Assembly: GCA_017521285.1 (NCBI GenBank)
Contig: JAFXDG010000019.1
Location: forward strand, 1 to 57,820
Source of the DNA: Bacteroidaceae bacterium
Lineage (GTDB): Bacteria > Bacteroidota > Bacteroidia > Bacteroidales > Bacteroidaceae
Reading direction: 5' to 3'
DNA length: 57,820 bases
The notes under the pieces were generated by a model, which made no database searches, was not told the origin of the DNA, and was given only the letters and a program-made list of their open reading frames with translations. Position numbers and translations under genes: made by a program. Shown piece by piece: positions 17,605 to 24,482 of the stretch; the first letter of the stretch is position 1, and every line of letters starts with the position of its first letter.

Positions 17605-18047
17605 TTTTGTATGTTTATACAATGCACAAAGGCCGGAAGACAGAAAACGGAAAGTGCGTGTACACAAGTGCCGCCGACCGTGTGCACACGGTCGGCGGAG
17701 TTTCTTCAGATACTCTACTATAGGTTGTACTGACGGCCGACAGAGGATGTGACACACGGGTAGAAAAGGATGTGCAGCAAACGGGCGAAATGTATAATTA
17801 TACATCACGATTGTATATTTATGCAAAACCGACCGCACGAGAATCGCGTATATGCACGCAACTTTTCTTTCGGACGAAAATAGACGAAAATTTCAATCAA
17901 GGGATAAGCAACTGATATTCAACCCAAGGCTAAGGTGACATCAGCCTTGGGATGAGGTAGGTTTAGCCTTGGGATGAGGAAGAGCGGCAGACGACGTTTT
18001 TCAATTTCTTGACAAAGGGAGAGCAACTATCTTTACAAGCACCACCA
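17605..18047. repeat. ~444-bp duplicated noncoding element, copy 1 (upstream of sufS)
   Basis: Collinear with 45151-45594 over its whole length, with long identical blocks (for example GAGGATGTGACACACGGGTA onward to the second palindrome, and GAATCGCGTATATGCACGCA onward). It contains three AT-rich palindromic boxes (17608-17621, 17791-17804, 17812-17825) and a hairpin CCCAAGGCT/AGCCTTGGG (17923-17931 with 17943-17951). No reading frame is conserved between copies, so it is a noncoding element. It ends about 280 bases upstream of sufS. Confidence 0.85.
17789..17827. promoter_or_regulatory. Tandem ARG-box-like operator pair (possible ArgR site), copy 1
   Basis: TGTATAATTATACA (17791-17804) and TGTATATTTATGCA (17812-17825) are palindromes of the form TGnATwwwwATnCA. 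Taken as 18-bp boxes they are separated by 3 bp, 21 bp centre to centre, which is the arrangement of classical ArgR operators. A third box TGTATGTTTATACA is at 17608-17621. ArgR binding is inference. Confidence 0.5.
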
Positions 18048-18198
18048 TACTGCGATAAGAATCATCGGATTTTGAGAGATCATGTCCGAAATGTTTGTTC
18101 GCAGAGGGAAGAATAAGGGGAAGGAGACTGAAAAGGCGTGAAAATCGGAATAGAAGTCCTAAAAATGATGTGAAATTTGGAATAATACGCCCGAAATG

Positions 18199-18229
18199 TT
18201 TGTCTCCAAAAAGAAAACAATTACTTTTG
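18199..18229 (+). promoter_or_regulatory. sufS promoter
   Basis: TTTG (18199-18202) and TACTTTTG (18222-18229) with a 19-base spacer match the Bacteroides -33/-7 consensus. This gives a leader of about 90 bases before sufS. Confidence 0.7.
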
Positions 18230-18325
18230 TCATCGAATTCAAGAGTAATGATTGAACTGGAAGGTGTGCCACAATAAACTTTCCAGACGCAAATGATGCA
18301 TTTTTGCCCCTCATTGATTTGAAAT

Positions 18326-19546
18326 ATGATGTACGATATATATAAGGTAAGAGAAGATTTCCCCATCTTGGGACGCGAAGTATATGGCAAGCCGTTGGTG
18401 TATCTGGACAATGGGGCCACCACACAGAAGCCACGCATGGTGGTGGATGCCATGGTGGAAGAGTACTATAGTGTGAATGCCAATGTGCACCGCGGGGTGC
18501 ACTTCCTCTCGCAACAAGCTACGGAGTTGCACGAAGCGAGCCGCGAGACGGTGCGCCGGTTCATCAATGCCCGCTCGACCAACGAGGTGATTTTCACCCG
18601 AGGTACGACGGAGAGTATCAACCTGCTGGCTTCGTCCTTTGTAGAGGGGATGATGAAAGAGGGGGACGAGGTGATTATCTCCACCATGGAGCACCACAGC
18701 AACATTGTGCCCTGGCAACTGATGGCGGCCCGACGAGGAATAGCCATCAAGGTAATCCCGATGAACGACCGGGGCGAACTGCTGATGGACGAATATGAAA
18801 AACTGTTCAGCGAACGCACACGGTTGGTGAGCGTGACCCATGTGAGCAATGTGCTGGGCACGGTGAACCCCGTGAAGCAGATGATTGCCACGGCTCACGA
18901 GCATGGGGTGCCCGTGTTGGTAGATGGTGCGCAAGGTGTGCCTCATGCAGCGGTGGATGTGCAGGACTTGGATGCCGACTTCTATGCCTTCAGCGGACAC
19001 AAGGTGTATGGTCCCACAGGCGTGGGTGTGCTCTATGGCAAGGAGGAGTGGCTCGACCGCCTGCCTCCCTATCAGGGCGGAGGCGAAATGATACAGACCG
19101 TCACTTTCGAGAAGACCACCTTCAACGAACTGCCCTTCAAGTTTGAGGCCGGCACACCCGACTATGTGGCAACAACGGCTTTGGCGCGCGCACTGGACTA
19201 TGTGACGGCCCTCGGCATGGACAACATTGCCGCCCATGAGCATGACCTTACGCAATATGCCATGAACCGCTTGCGCGAAATTCCCGGTATGCGCCTCATC
19301 GGTGAGGCGGAGCATAAGAGCAGTGTGGTCTCTTTCCTTGTGGGTGACATCCACCATTTCGACATGGGCACTTTGCTCGACCGCCTCGGTATTGCCGTGC
19401 GCACCGGCCACCATTGCGCCCAGCCCCTGATGCAACGTCTGGGTATCGAAGGCACAGTCCGTGCCTCGTTCGGATTATACAACACCCGCGAAGAGGTGGA
19501 TGCCCTCGTCGCGGGTGTAGAAAGAGTCAGCCGGATGTTCCTGTAG
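18326..19546 (+). CDS. sufS: Cysteine desulfurase SufS
   Basis: 406 residues, a PLP-dependent class V aminotransferase-fold enzyme that removes sulfur from L-cysteine for Fe-S assembly. The PLP lysine is K226 in SGHKVYGPTG. The catalytic cysteine is C364 in RTGHHCAQPL, typical of SufS (group II). The start MMYDIYKVREDFPILG is normal; either of two adjacent ATGs may be used. In many Bacteroidales sufS directly follows sufD; here it stands alone on the opposite strand about 14 kb away with its own promoter, preceded by the 444-bp repeat element. Confidence 0.95.
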   Translation: MMYDIYKVREDFPILGREVYGKPLVYLDNGATTQKPRMVVDAMVEEYYSVNANVHRGVHFLSQQATELHEASRETVRRFINARSTNEVIFTRGTTESINLLASSFVEGMMKEGDEVIISTMEHHSNIVPWQLMAARRGIAIKVIPMNDRGELLMDEYEKLFSERTRLVSVTHVSNVLGTVNPVKQMIATAHEHGVPVLVDGAQGVPHAAVDVQDLDADFYAFSGHKVYGPTGVGVLYGKEEWLDRLPPYQGGGEMIQTVTFEKTTFNELPFKFEAGTPDYVATTALARALDYVTALGMDNIAAHEHDLTQYAMNRLREIPGMRLIGEAEHKSSVVSFLVGDIHHFDMGTLLDRLGIAVRTGHHCAQPLMQRLGIEGTVRASFGLYNTREEVDALVAGVERVSRMFL

Positions 19547-19635
19547 GGCTTAAATTAAGGTCACTATTATTCAGCGATTCTTTTTATTTCAAACGCTGAG
19601 ACGGAGGTGTGTCAAAATGCCTTCTTTTCATTCTT

Positions 19636-19666
19636 CAGACGCAGATGACGCGGATAACGCAGATAA
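19636..19666. repeat. Solo copy of the GxxExxY-cassette terminal repeat
   Basis: CAGACGCAGATGACGCGGAT followed by AACGCAGATAAAT matches the left terminal repeat at 4003-4032 except for a few bases. No GxxExxY gene is nearby. It may be a remnant of excision, a non-autonomous copy, or the element's preferred target. Confidence 0.7.
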
Positions 19667-19667
19667 A

Positions 19668-19765
19668 TGGGTTCAAAGGTCTAAGGTCAAAGGTTGATGC
19701 GTTGAGGGGATTCATCGCCATCAGCCATCGCCATAGCCATCGCCATCAGCCATAGCCCAAAGCCC
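19668..19765. repeat. Word-iterated repeat, inverse copy of 2450-2570
   Basis: GGTTCAAAGGTCTAAGGTCA..., GATGCGTTGAGGGGATTCAT, and iterated GCCATCGCCATA words match the reverse complement of the block downstream of sufD. It sits immediately past the GH30 stop codon. Confidence 0.75.
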
Positions 19766-19771
19766 CCACCA

Positions 19772-21286
19772 TCACCACACAAATGTATTGAACGAGTGGG
19801 GAGCTGTCTGTATATTGAGGTACTTCTTGCCAATCTTCACGCTGGCCGTATGCGGCTGGTCGGTGAAGTTTCCGGCAGTAACGATGTAGCCTCCTTCGGT
19901 GGTGCGGAATACGACGATGGGGGTGCGGCTGTAGTCACGTCCGGCATAGCCCACCATCTGTGTGCCGGGAGTGACGAAGTGGCTGAAATGCTTGTAAGCG
20001 AAGTACTCAGCCGTGTAGTGCATCCGGCGTGTCTTGCTGTCCACCTGTATCAGGGCATTCTGCTTCCATCCCCAAGGCGATTCGCCATTGTCGGTGAGGA
20101 TAAAGTTCCAGTTGTAGTATTCGTCGCATCCGTTACCCAGATTGTCTGAAAGCAAGAAGAATGTGTGCTCGCCTGCAGCCCAGTCCATGGAACCGTTGCC
20201 ACACTCACTTTCCGACTGCATGAATCGCAGGTTGGGATAACGTTTGCGCAGCTGAGGCAGATTGTTGCGGCATTCCCACTGGGTACCCACTCCCTTCACG
20301 TTCTTCTGCAGGGTGGGGTCGTCCAGAATCTTTTCCACATAATCCAACCGGTTCGTATTGAATGTACCTATCCACAATTCCACATCGGGATGGCGTTTGG
20401 CCAAGGTGGGAGCCAGATATTCATTGTTGAAGCGCAAGGTTCCTTCCGCCGTCCAGGCACAGCCGGGATAGGGAGTATAGGAATATGCCTCGTTCTGATA
20501 CATGACTTTCGTGATGGGCAATCCCTGTTCGGCATACAGGTCGATGAAGCGGCAGAACATCTCGGCATAGCATTGCAGGTAGCGCGGATCCTGAATGAAG
20601 AAATCCTGCGAAGCCAACCGGCGGGGGAAGACACCATTGCGGTCGCCAAGCAGTTTCATCTCGTCGGGGTTCAATGCACGGCCGTCATCCATGTACAGCA
20701 AGTATCCCTGCCGCGAATCCATCGTGTTGTGCTGGCTGGGCACTACGGGGTAGTCCTGGTTTATCTTCATCCATGCCGGTGGGCTCCACGGACTCATGAA
20801 AAGTTGCAACTGGGGGCAGTACTTCTGTGCAGCACGGGCCAAGGGGATGATATTGCGTTTGTCGCGTTCGATATTGAAGTGGCGCAAACCGAGGTCGCCC
20901 ACCACATCATCACAACTGTACCACGAACGGGCATAGTCGTTGGCATTCATCGACACACGACCATGGGTGAAGTGCAAGTCGCCGGTCGGAGCAAACAGGT
21001 TGTGCATGACCTCGTCCTGCTCGTTGCGCGTCAACAGGTTGAAGGCATCCCAATCGAGTTCATTGAAAGTGGTTCCCCAAGCGCGGAAGGTCACTCCCTC
21101 CTCATCACCGCCGAGACTCACCACGGTCACACCCTCGGCTTTGTTGGCAAGGCTCGTCTTGCCCTGTTTCCACTCGGCACCTTCGGTGGTGCTGTATGTC
21201 ACTACTCGCTGTGCCCATACTCCGGTGCCCGTGGCACCCAGCATCACAGCCGTCAGAAACGTTGAAAGGATTCTTTTCATAATCAT
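19772..21286 (-). CDS. Glycoside hydrolase family 30 enzyme (secreted)
   Basis: 504 residues with a signal peptide (MKRILSTFLTAVMLGATGTGVWAQ). The TIM-barrel body has family hallmarks: GTTFNELDWDAF, SPWSPPAWMK (about 165-174), the acid/base Glu E266 in YQNEA, and the nucleophile in MQSESECGNG (E359 or E361). The C terminus is the GH30 beta-domain (VVFRTTEGGYIVTAGNFTD). GH30 enzymes include glucosylceramidases, beta-1,6-glucanases, xylanases and others; the specificity cannot be read here. Two starts are possible, 21286 (MIMKRIL) and 21280. A minus-strand TATCTTTG at 21312-21319 is a likely -7. It is a lone gene, not in a visible polysaccharide utilisation locus. Confidence 0.88.
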   Translation of the reverse strand: MIMKRILSTFLTAVMLGATGTGVWAQRVVTYSTTEGAEWKQGKTSLANKAEGVTVVSLGGDEEGVTFRAWGTTFNELDWDAFNLLTRNEQDEVMHNLFAPTGDLHFTHGRVSMNANDYARSWYSCDDVVGDLGLRHFNIERDKRNIIPLARAAQKYCPQLQLFMSPWSPPAWMKINQDYPVVPSQHNTMDSRQGYLLYMDDGRALNPDEMKLLGDRNGVFPRRLASQDFFIQDPRYLQCYAEMFCRFIDLYAEQGLPITKVMYQNEAYSYTPYPGCAWTAEGTLRFNNEYLAPTLAKRHPDVELWIGTFNTNRLDYVEKILDDPTLQKNVKGVGTQWECRNNLPQLRKRYPNLRFMQSESECGNGSMDWAAGEHTFFLLSDNLGNGCDEYYNWNFILTDNGESPWGWKQNALIQVDSKTRRMHYTAEYFAYKHFSHFVTPGTQMVGYAGRDYSRTPIVVFRTTEGGYIVTAGNFTDQPHTASVKIGKKYLNIQTAPHSFNTFVW

Positions 21287-21390
21287 GTTTTAAAGTGTTA
21301 ATAAATTGCAGCAAAGATAAGGTTTTGTCCGCGAAAGAGCAAGTCATTCCCATTTTCTTTCACTTTTTCTTCATTTTTTCTGCGTAAATG

Positions 21391-21421
21391 TTGCACAGTT
21401 CAAAAATATGCATTACTTTTG
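21391..21421 (+). promoter_or_regulatory. Promoter of the tRNA-Asn pair
   Basis: TTG (21391-21393) and TACTTTTG (21414-21421) with a 20-base spacer fit the Bacteroides consensus. They lie 37 bases before the first tRNA. Confidence 0.65.
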
Positions 21422-21457
21422 CACCGCATTTCGGAAATAACAAGTACGGAATCACCT

Positions 21458-21531
21458 GCTTCAGTAGCTCAGTTGGTTAGAGCACATGACTGTTAATCAT
21501 GGGGTCGTTGGTTCAAGCCCATCCTGAAGCG
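21458..21531 (+). tRNA. tRNA-Asn (GTT), copy 1
   Basis: A 74-base cloverleaf. Acceptor stem GCTTCAG/CTGAAGC, D stem GCTC/GAGC, anticodon loop CTGTTAA with anticodon GTT, T loop TTCAAGC. CCA is not encoded. One U-U mismatch is present in the T stem as drawn. Confidence 0.95.
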
Positions 21532-21578
21532 CAAGAAAAATAAAGCGTTCTCATTTTAAAGGTTAAACAAAAATTATT

Positions 21579-21652
21579 GCTTCAGTAGCTCAGTTGGTTA
21601 GAGCACATGACTGTTAATCATGGGGTCGTTGGTTCAAGCCCATCCTGAAGCG
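21579..21652 (+). tRNA. tRNA-Asn (GTT), copy 2
   Basis: Identical in sequence to copy 1 and separated from it by 47 bases. It probably shares the same promoter at 21391-21421. Confidence 0.95.
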
Positions 21653-21697
21653 CAGGAAAGGATGTGTCGTGAGATGCGTCCTTTTTTGTTGTTATTC

Positions 21698-21905
21698 GTT
21701 GAGGCGTTGAAACGTTCGACGTTGAGGCGTTCGACGTTGAGACTAATAAACCTATCAACGAATAAACCTATAAACGCATCAACGAATAAACCTATAAACG
21801 CATCAACGAATAAACCTATAAACGCATCAACGAATAAACCTATCAACGAATAAACCTATCAACGAATAAACCTATCAACGAATAAACCCATCAACGAATA
21901 AACGA
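21698..21905. repeat. Tandem repeats (24-mer and 16-mer) in the rnhB leader
   Basis: GTTGAGGCGTTCGACGTTGA-type words (21698-21742) are followed by three copies of a 24-mer (AATAAACCTATAAACGCATC + AACG) and about four copies of a 16-mer (AATAAACCTATCAACG). The 24-mer equals the 16-mer plus 8 bases. The array ends 9 bases before the rnhB start codon and may vary in copy number. Confidence 0.85.
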
Positions 21906-21914
21906 ACAAACAAC

Positions 21915-22517
21915 ATGCTCTTACCTTATTTAAATAAAGACGTAGTGGAAGCCGGATGTGACGAAGCAGGACGCGGTTGTCTGGCCGGAGCTGTGTATGC
22001 TGCAGCAGTGATTCTGCCTCAGGATTTCCACAATGAATTGCTGAACGACTCGAAGCAACTGACCGAGCGGCAACGATACGCCCTGCGCGAAGTTATCGAA
22101 CGGGAGGCTATTGCTTGGGCTGTGGGCACGGTGTCACCCCAAGAAATTGACAAGATAAACATCCTGAACGCATCCATCCTGGCCATGCATCGTGCTGTGG
22201 ACGGACTGAAAGTGAGACCGGAGGCATTGATTATCGACGGCAACCGCTTCAAGCCATACCACAATCTGCCCCACACGACGGTGGTGAAAGGCGACGGCAA
22301 ATACCTCTCCATCGCAGCTGCATCCATCTTGGCCAAGACGTACCGCGACGACTACATGAACAAATTGCACGAGGAGTACCCCCACTACGATTGGAAAGGC
22401 AACAAGGGATACCCTACAAAAAAACACCGCGAAGGCATACGCCTGCACGGCACGACACCCTATCACCGCATGAGTTTCAACCTTTTGGGAGACGGGCAAT
22501 TGGAGTTGGACTTTTGA
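21915..22517 (+). CDS. rnhB: Ribonuclease HII
   Basis: 200 residues. It degrades the RNA strand of RNA-DNA hybrids and initiates removal of single ribonucleotides from DNA. The signature [19 protein letters not shown] near residue 14 carries the catalytic Asp-Glu pair. Further active-site residues are in LIIDGNRF and the [14 protein letters not shown] block. The C-terminal [21 protein letters not shown] is typical. The start [14 protein letters not shown] fits the family; the reading frame of the tandem repeat upstream is not continuous with it. Confidence 0.96.
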   Translation: MLLPYLNKDVVEAGCDEAGRGCLAGAVYAAAVILPQDFHNELLNDSKQLTERQRYALREVIEREAIAWAVGTVSPQEIDKINILNASILAMHRAVDGLKVRPEALIIDGNRFKPYHNLPHTTVVKGDGKYLSIAAASILAKTYRDDYMNKLHEEYPHYDWKGNKGYPTKKHREGIRLHGTTPYHRMSFNLLGDGQLELDF

Positions 22518-22580
22518 CGGGAATGTACCCAAATGATATCATTACGAATTTTTAGGCGCCTATTTTTCATTTTAATACGC

Positions 22581-22600
22581 CGCCATTAGACTAATTGGCG
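22581..22600. terminator. Hairpin between convergent rnhB and ispF
   Basis: CGCCATTAG-A-CTAATTGGCG forms a short stem in the 92-base gap between the two convergent genes. A T-rich run TATTTTTCATTTT precedes it on the plus strand, so it is oriented best for ispF transcripts (minus). Weak evidence. Confidence 0.4.
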
Positions 22601-22609
22601 CATAGGCAA

Positions 22610-23089
22610 CTACTCTGCCACTATCAACACGGTGGCATAAGCCGAGATGCCCTCCTCACGACCTGTGAAGCCGAGCTTTTCGGTAGTGGTGGCTTTGACA
22701 GAGACATCATCCACATCAATGCCCATTACCTGAGCCAATGTTTCGCAAATATGGGGGATATGAGCCTTCAGTTTGGGACGCTCGGCACATACGGTAGCAT
22801 CAATATTGCCCACCCGATAGCCTTTGGTAGCAATAAGTCCAATGGTGCGGGCCAACAATATTTTGCTATCAATATTCTTATATTCACCGGCATTGTCGGG
22901 AAAATGATAGCCAATGTCACGCATATTGGCAGCACCCAACAAGGCATCACAAATGGCATGAATCAACACATCGGCATCGGAATGTCCCAACAATCCCAAT
23001 TCATGCTCCAAGCGTACACCGCCTAACCAAAGTTCACGTTCAGGAACCAATTTGTGGACATCGAAGCCAAAACCTACTCGTATTTTCAT
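22610..23089 (-). CDS. ispF: 2-C-methyl-D-erythritol 2,4-cyclodiphosphate synthase
   Basis: A 159-residue IspF of the non-mevalonate isoprenoid pathway. The N-terminal FGFDVH supplies metal-binding residues, and LLGHSDADVLIHAICDALLGA contains the conserved SDAD and His. The C-terminal block is KATTTEKLGFTGREEGI. Length and start (MKIRVGFGFDVHKL) are standard. It is last in the rex-FAH-porU-porV-ispF run; a 176-base inverted repeat separates it from porV, so some readthrough is required if it is co-transcribed. Confidence 0.97.
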   Translation of the reverse strand: MKIRVGFGFDVHKLVPERELWLGGVRLEHELGLLGHSDADVLIHAICDALLGAANMRDIGYHFPDNAGEYKNIDSKILLARTIGLIATKGYRVGNIDATVCAERPKLKAHIPHICETLAQVMGIDVDDVSVKATTTEKLGFTGREEGISAYATVLIVAE

Positions 23090-23091
23090 AA

Positions 23092-23263
23092 GGATAATTT
23101 GTTAATGTGACAATGTGATAATTTGCTAATGTGCTAATTTGCTAATGTAGTAATTTGATAATTTGTTAATGTGATTAATATACTAATGCCGCATGCCCCA
23201 TTGACCCATTGACATATTGGCACATTAGCATATTGGCACATTGGCATATTAGCACATTACCCC
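23092..23263. repeat. Word-iterated inverted repeat between porV and ispF
   Basis: The left half iterates TAATTTGCTAATGTG words; the right half iterates their complements (CACATTAGCATATTGG). Together they could fold into one long imperfect stem covering the whole gap. No gene. Confidence 0.75.
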
Positions 23264-23265
23264 GT

Positions 23266-24435
23266 TTATCTTCCAAAAATATCACGCAATCCGTCCATAT
23301 CGAACGACAGGGAGAAACGGAGTGTCTTGTCAAGAGGATTGGTCTGTGCGACCGACACGATGTACGATGCGTCCAATGAAAAGACACTCATCTTGAATCC
23401 GGCACCAACCGTCCAGTACTTACGGTTTCCCTTATAGGGATCCTCGTGGTGATAACCGGCACGCACAGCAAACTGGTTGTTGTACATATACTCGGCACCC
23501 ACGCTCCACTGAATTTCTTTCAACTCTTCGCTGAATCCATCGGGAGCATCGTTGAATGACTTGAAAATACCGGTAATGGGAGAAAGGTCATAATAATCTT
23601 TCTGCAAACGGTCCTGATAATCCTGGTCGCTCTCATCCTCGGCCTGCATAGGACGAGTGGGCACCAACAGTTTGTTGGCATCGGCACTGAACGAAATGGT
23701 ATTGTATTCATCAATAGGGATAAGCAACGAAGCACCGATACGGAAATTGGTAGGAACAAACTCGCTGGTATTTCCTTCGTCGTAAGAAATTTTGCTACCA
23801 ATGTTAGAAATATTGGCACCCAAACCTATCATACATTCCCGTTGCCCCAAAAGAATATAATTGTTATAATAGAATGCAATATCTGCAGCAAAAGCAGAAC
23901 CGGGCGTAATATCTTCCGCTTCATTCCAAGCCAAATCGGAGTAAATGAAACGCAAGGCTACGGCAGCCGAGAAGGTTTCGGACAGCATACGCGAATAGGC
24001 CACATCGACAGCCATTTCATACGGATTGATGGTATTCACGGGATTACCATCCTGATCGTATTCCCCCAAGCCCACTTCACCCAACGAGAAGTAACGGAGG
24101 CCGGCACTCAACGCAGAATAATCGCCAATACGATAGAAACCGGAAACATAGGCCAAGTCCATATCGCTCACCAACTGACGAAGCCACGGAGTATAAGAGA
24201 TGCCCAAGCCTGCACGAGCAATATTAAACGGATACTTGGCAGGATTCCAATACTGGGAATAGACATCGGGATCGGTGGCAGCACCTATATCACCCATACC
24301 ACCACCACGCGAATCGGGAGCCACCATCAACGATGTGACACCGTGCTGTACGGGGTTGAACTGTTCCTTCTGTGCCCATGCGGCCTGCACCACACAAACC
24401 AACAGCAATGTTGTTATAATCAGAGTTTTCTTCAT
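23266..24435 (-). CDS. porV: Type IX secretion outer-membrane carrier PorV
   Basis: 389 residues with a signal peptide (MKKTLIITTLLLVCVVQAAWAQ). The PorV/LptO hallmark follows (VTSLMVAPDSRGGGMGDIGAATDPD, then SQYWNPAKYPF), and a beta-barrel of alternating strands ends in DGLRDIFGR. In Porphyromonas and flavobacteria PorV shuttles T9SS cargo from the translocon to the PorU sortase. It lies 47 bases downstream of porU on the same strand, so the sortase and its carrier are probably one transcript. Confidence 0.92.
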   Translation of the reverse strand: MKKTLIITTLLLVCVVQAAWAQKEQFNPVQHGVTSLMVAPDSRGGGMGDIGAATDPDVYSQYWNPAKYPFNIARAGLGISYTPWLRQLVSDMDLAYVSGFYRIGDYSALSAGLRYFSLGEVGLGEYDQDGNPVNTINPYEMAVDVAYSRMLSETFSAAVALRFIYSDLAWNEAEDITPGSAFAADIAFYYNNYILLGQRECMIGLGANISNIGSKISYDEGNTSEFVPTNFRIGASLLIPIDEYNTISFSADANKLLVPTRPMQAEDESDQDYQDRLQKDYYDLSPITGIFKSFNDAPDGFSEELKEIQWSVGAEYMYNNQFAVRAGYHHEDPYKGNRKYWTVGAGFKMSVFSLDASYIVSVAQTNPLDKTLRFSLSFDMDGLRDIFGR

Positions 24436-24482
24436 ATCTTATTCTTTAAGTTCGTACCTAATAAAACTTGAATCTTCATCTT

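Noticed and set aside
17442-17838. Short open frames on the minus strand (e.g. 17575-17838)
   Set aside because: They overlap the duplicated element and are not conserved as frames in its second copy.
21740-21905. Possible CRISPR array in the rnhB leader
   Set aside because: The repeats are contiguous without unique spacers and there are no cas genes nearby; it is an ordinary tandem repeat.
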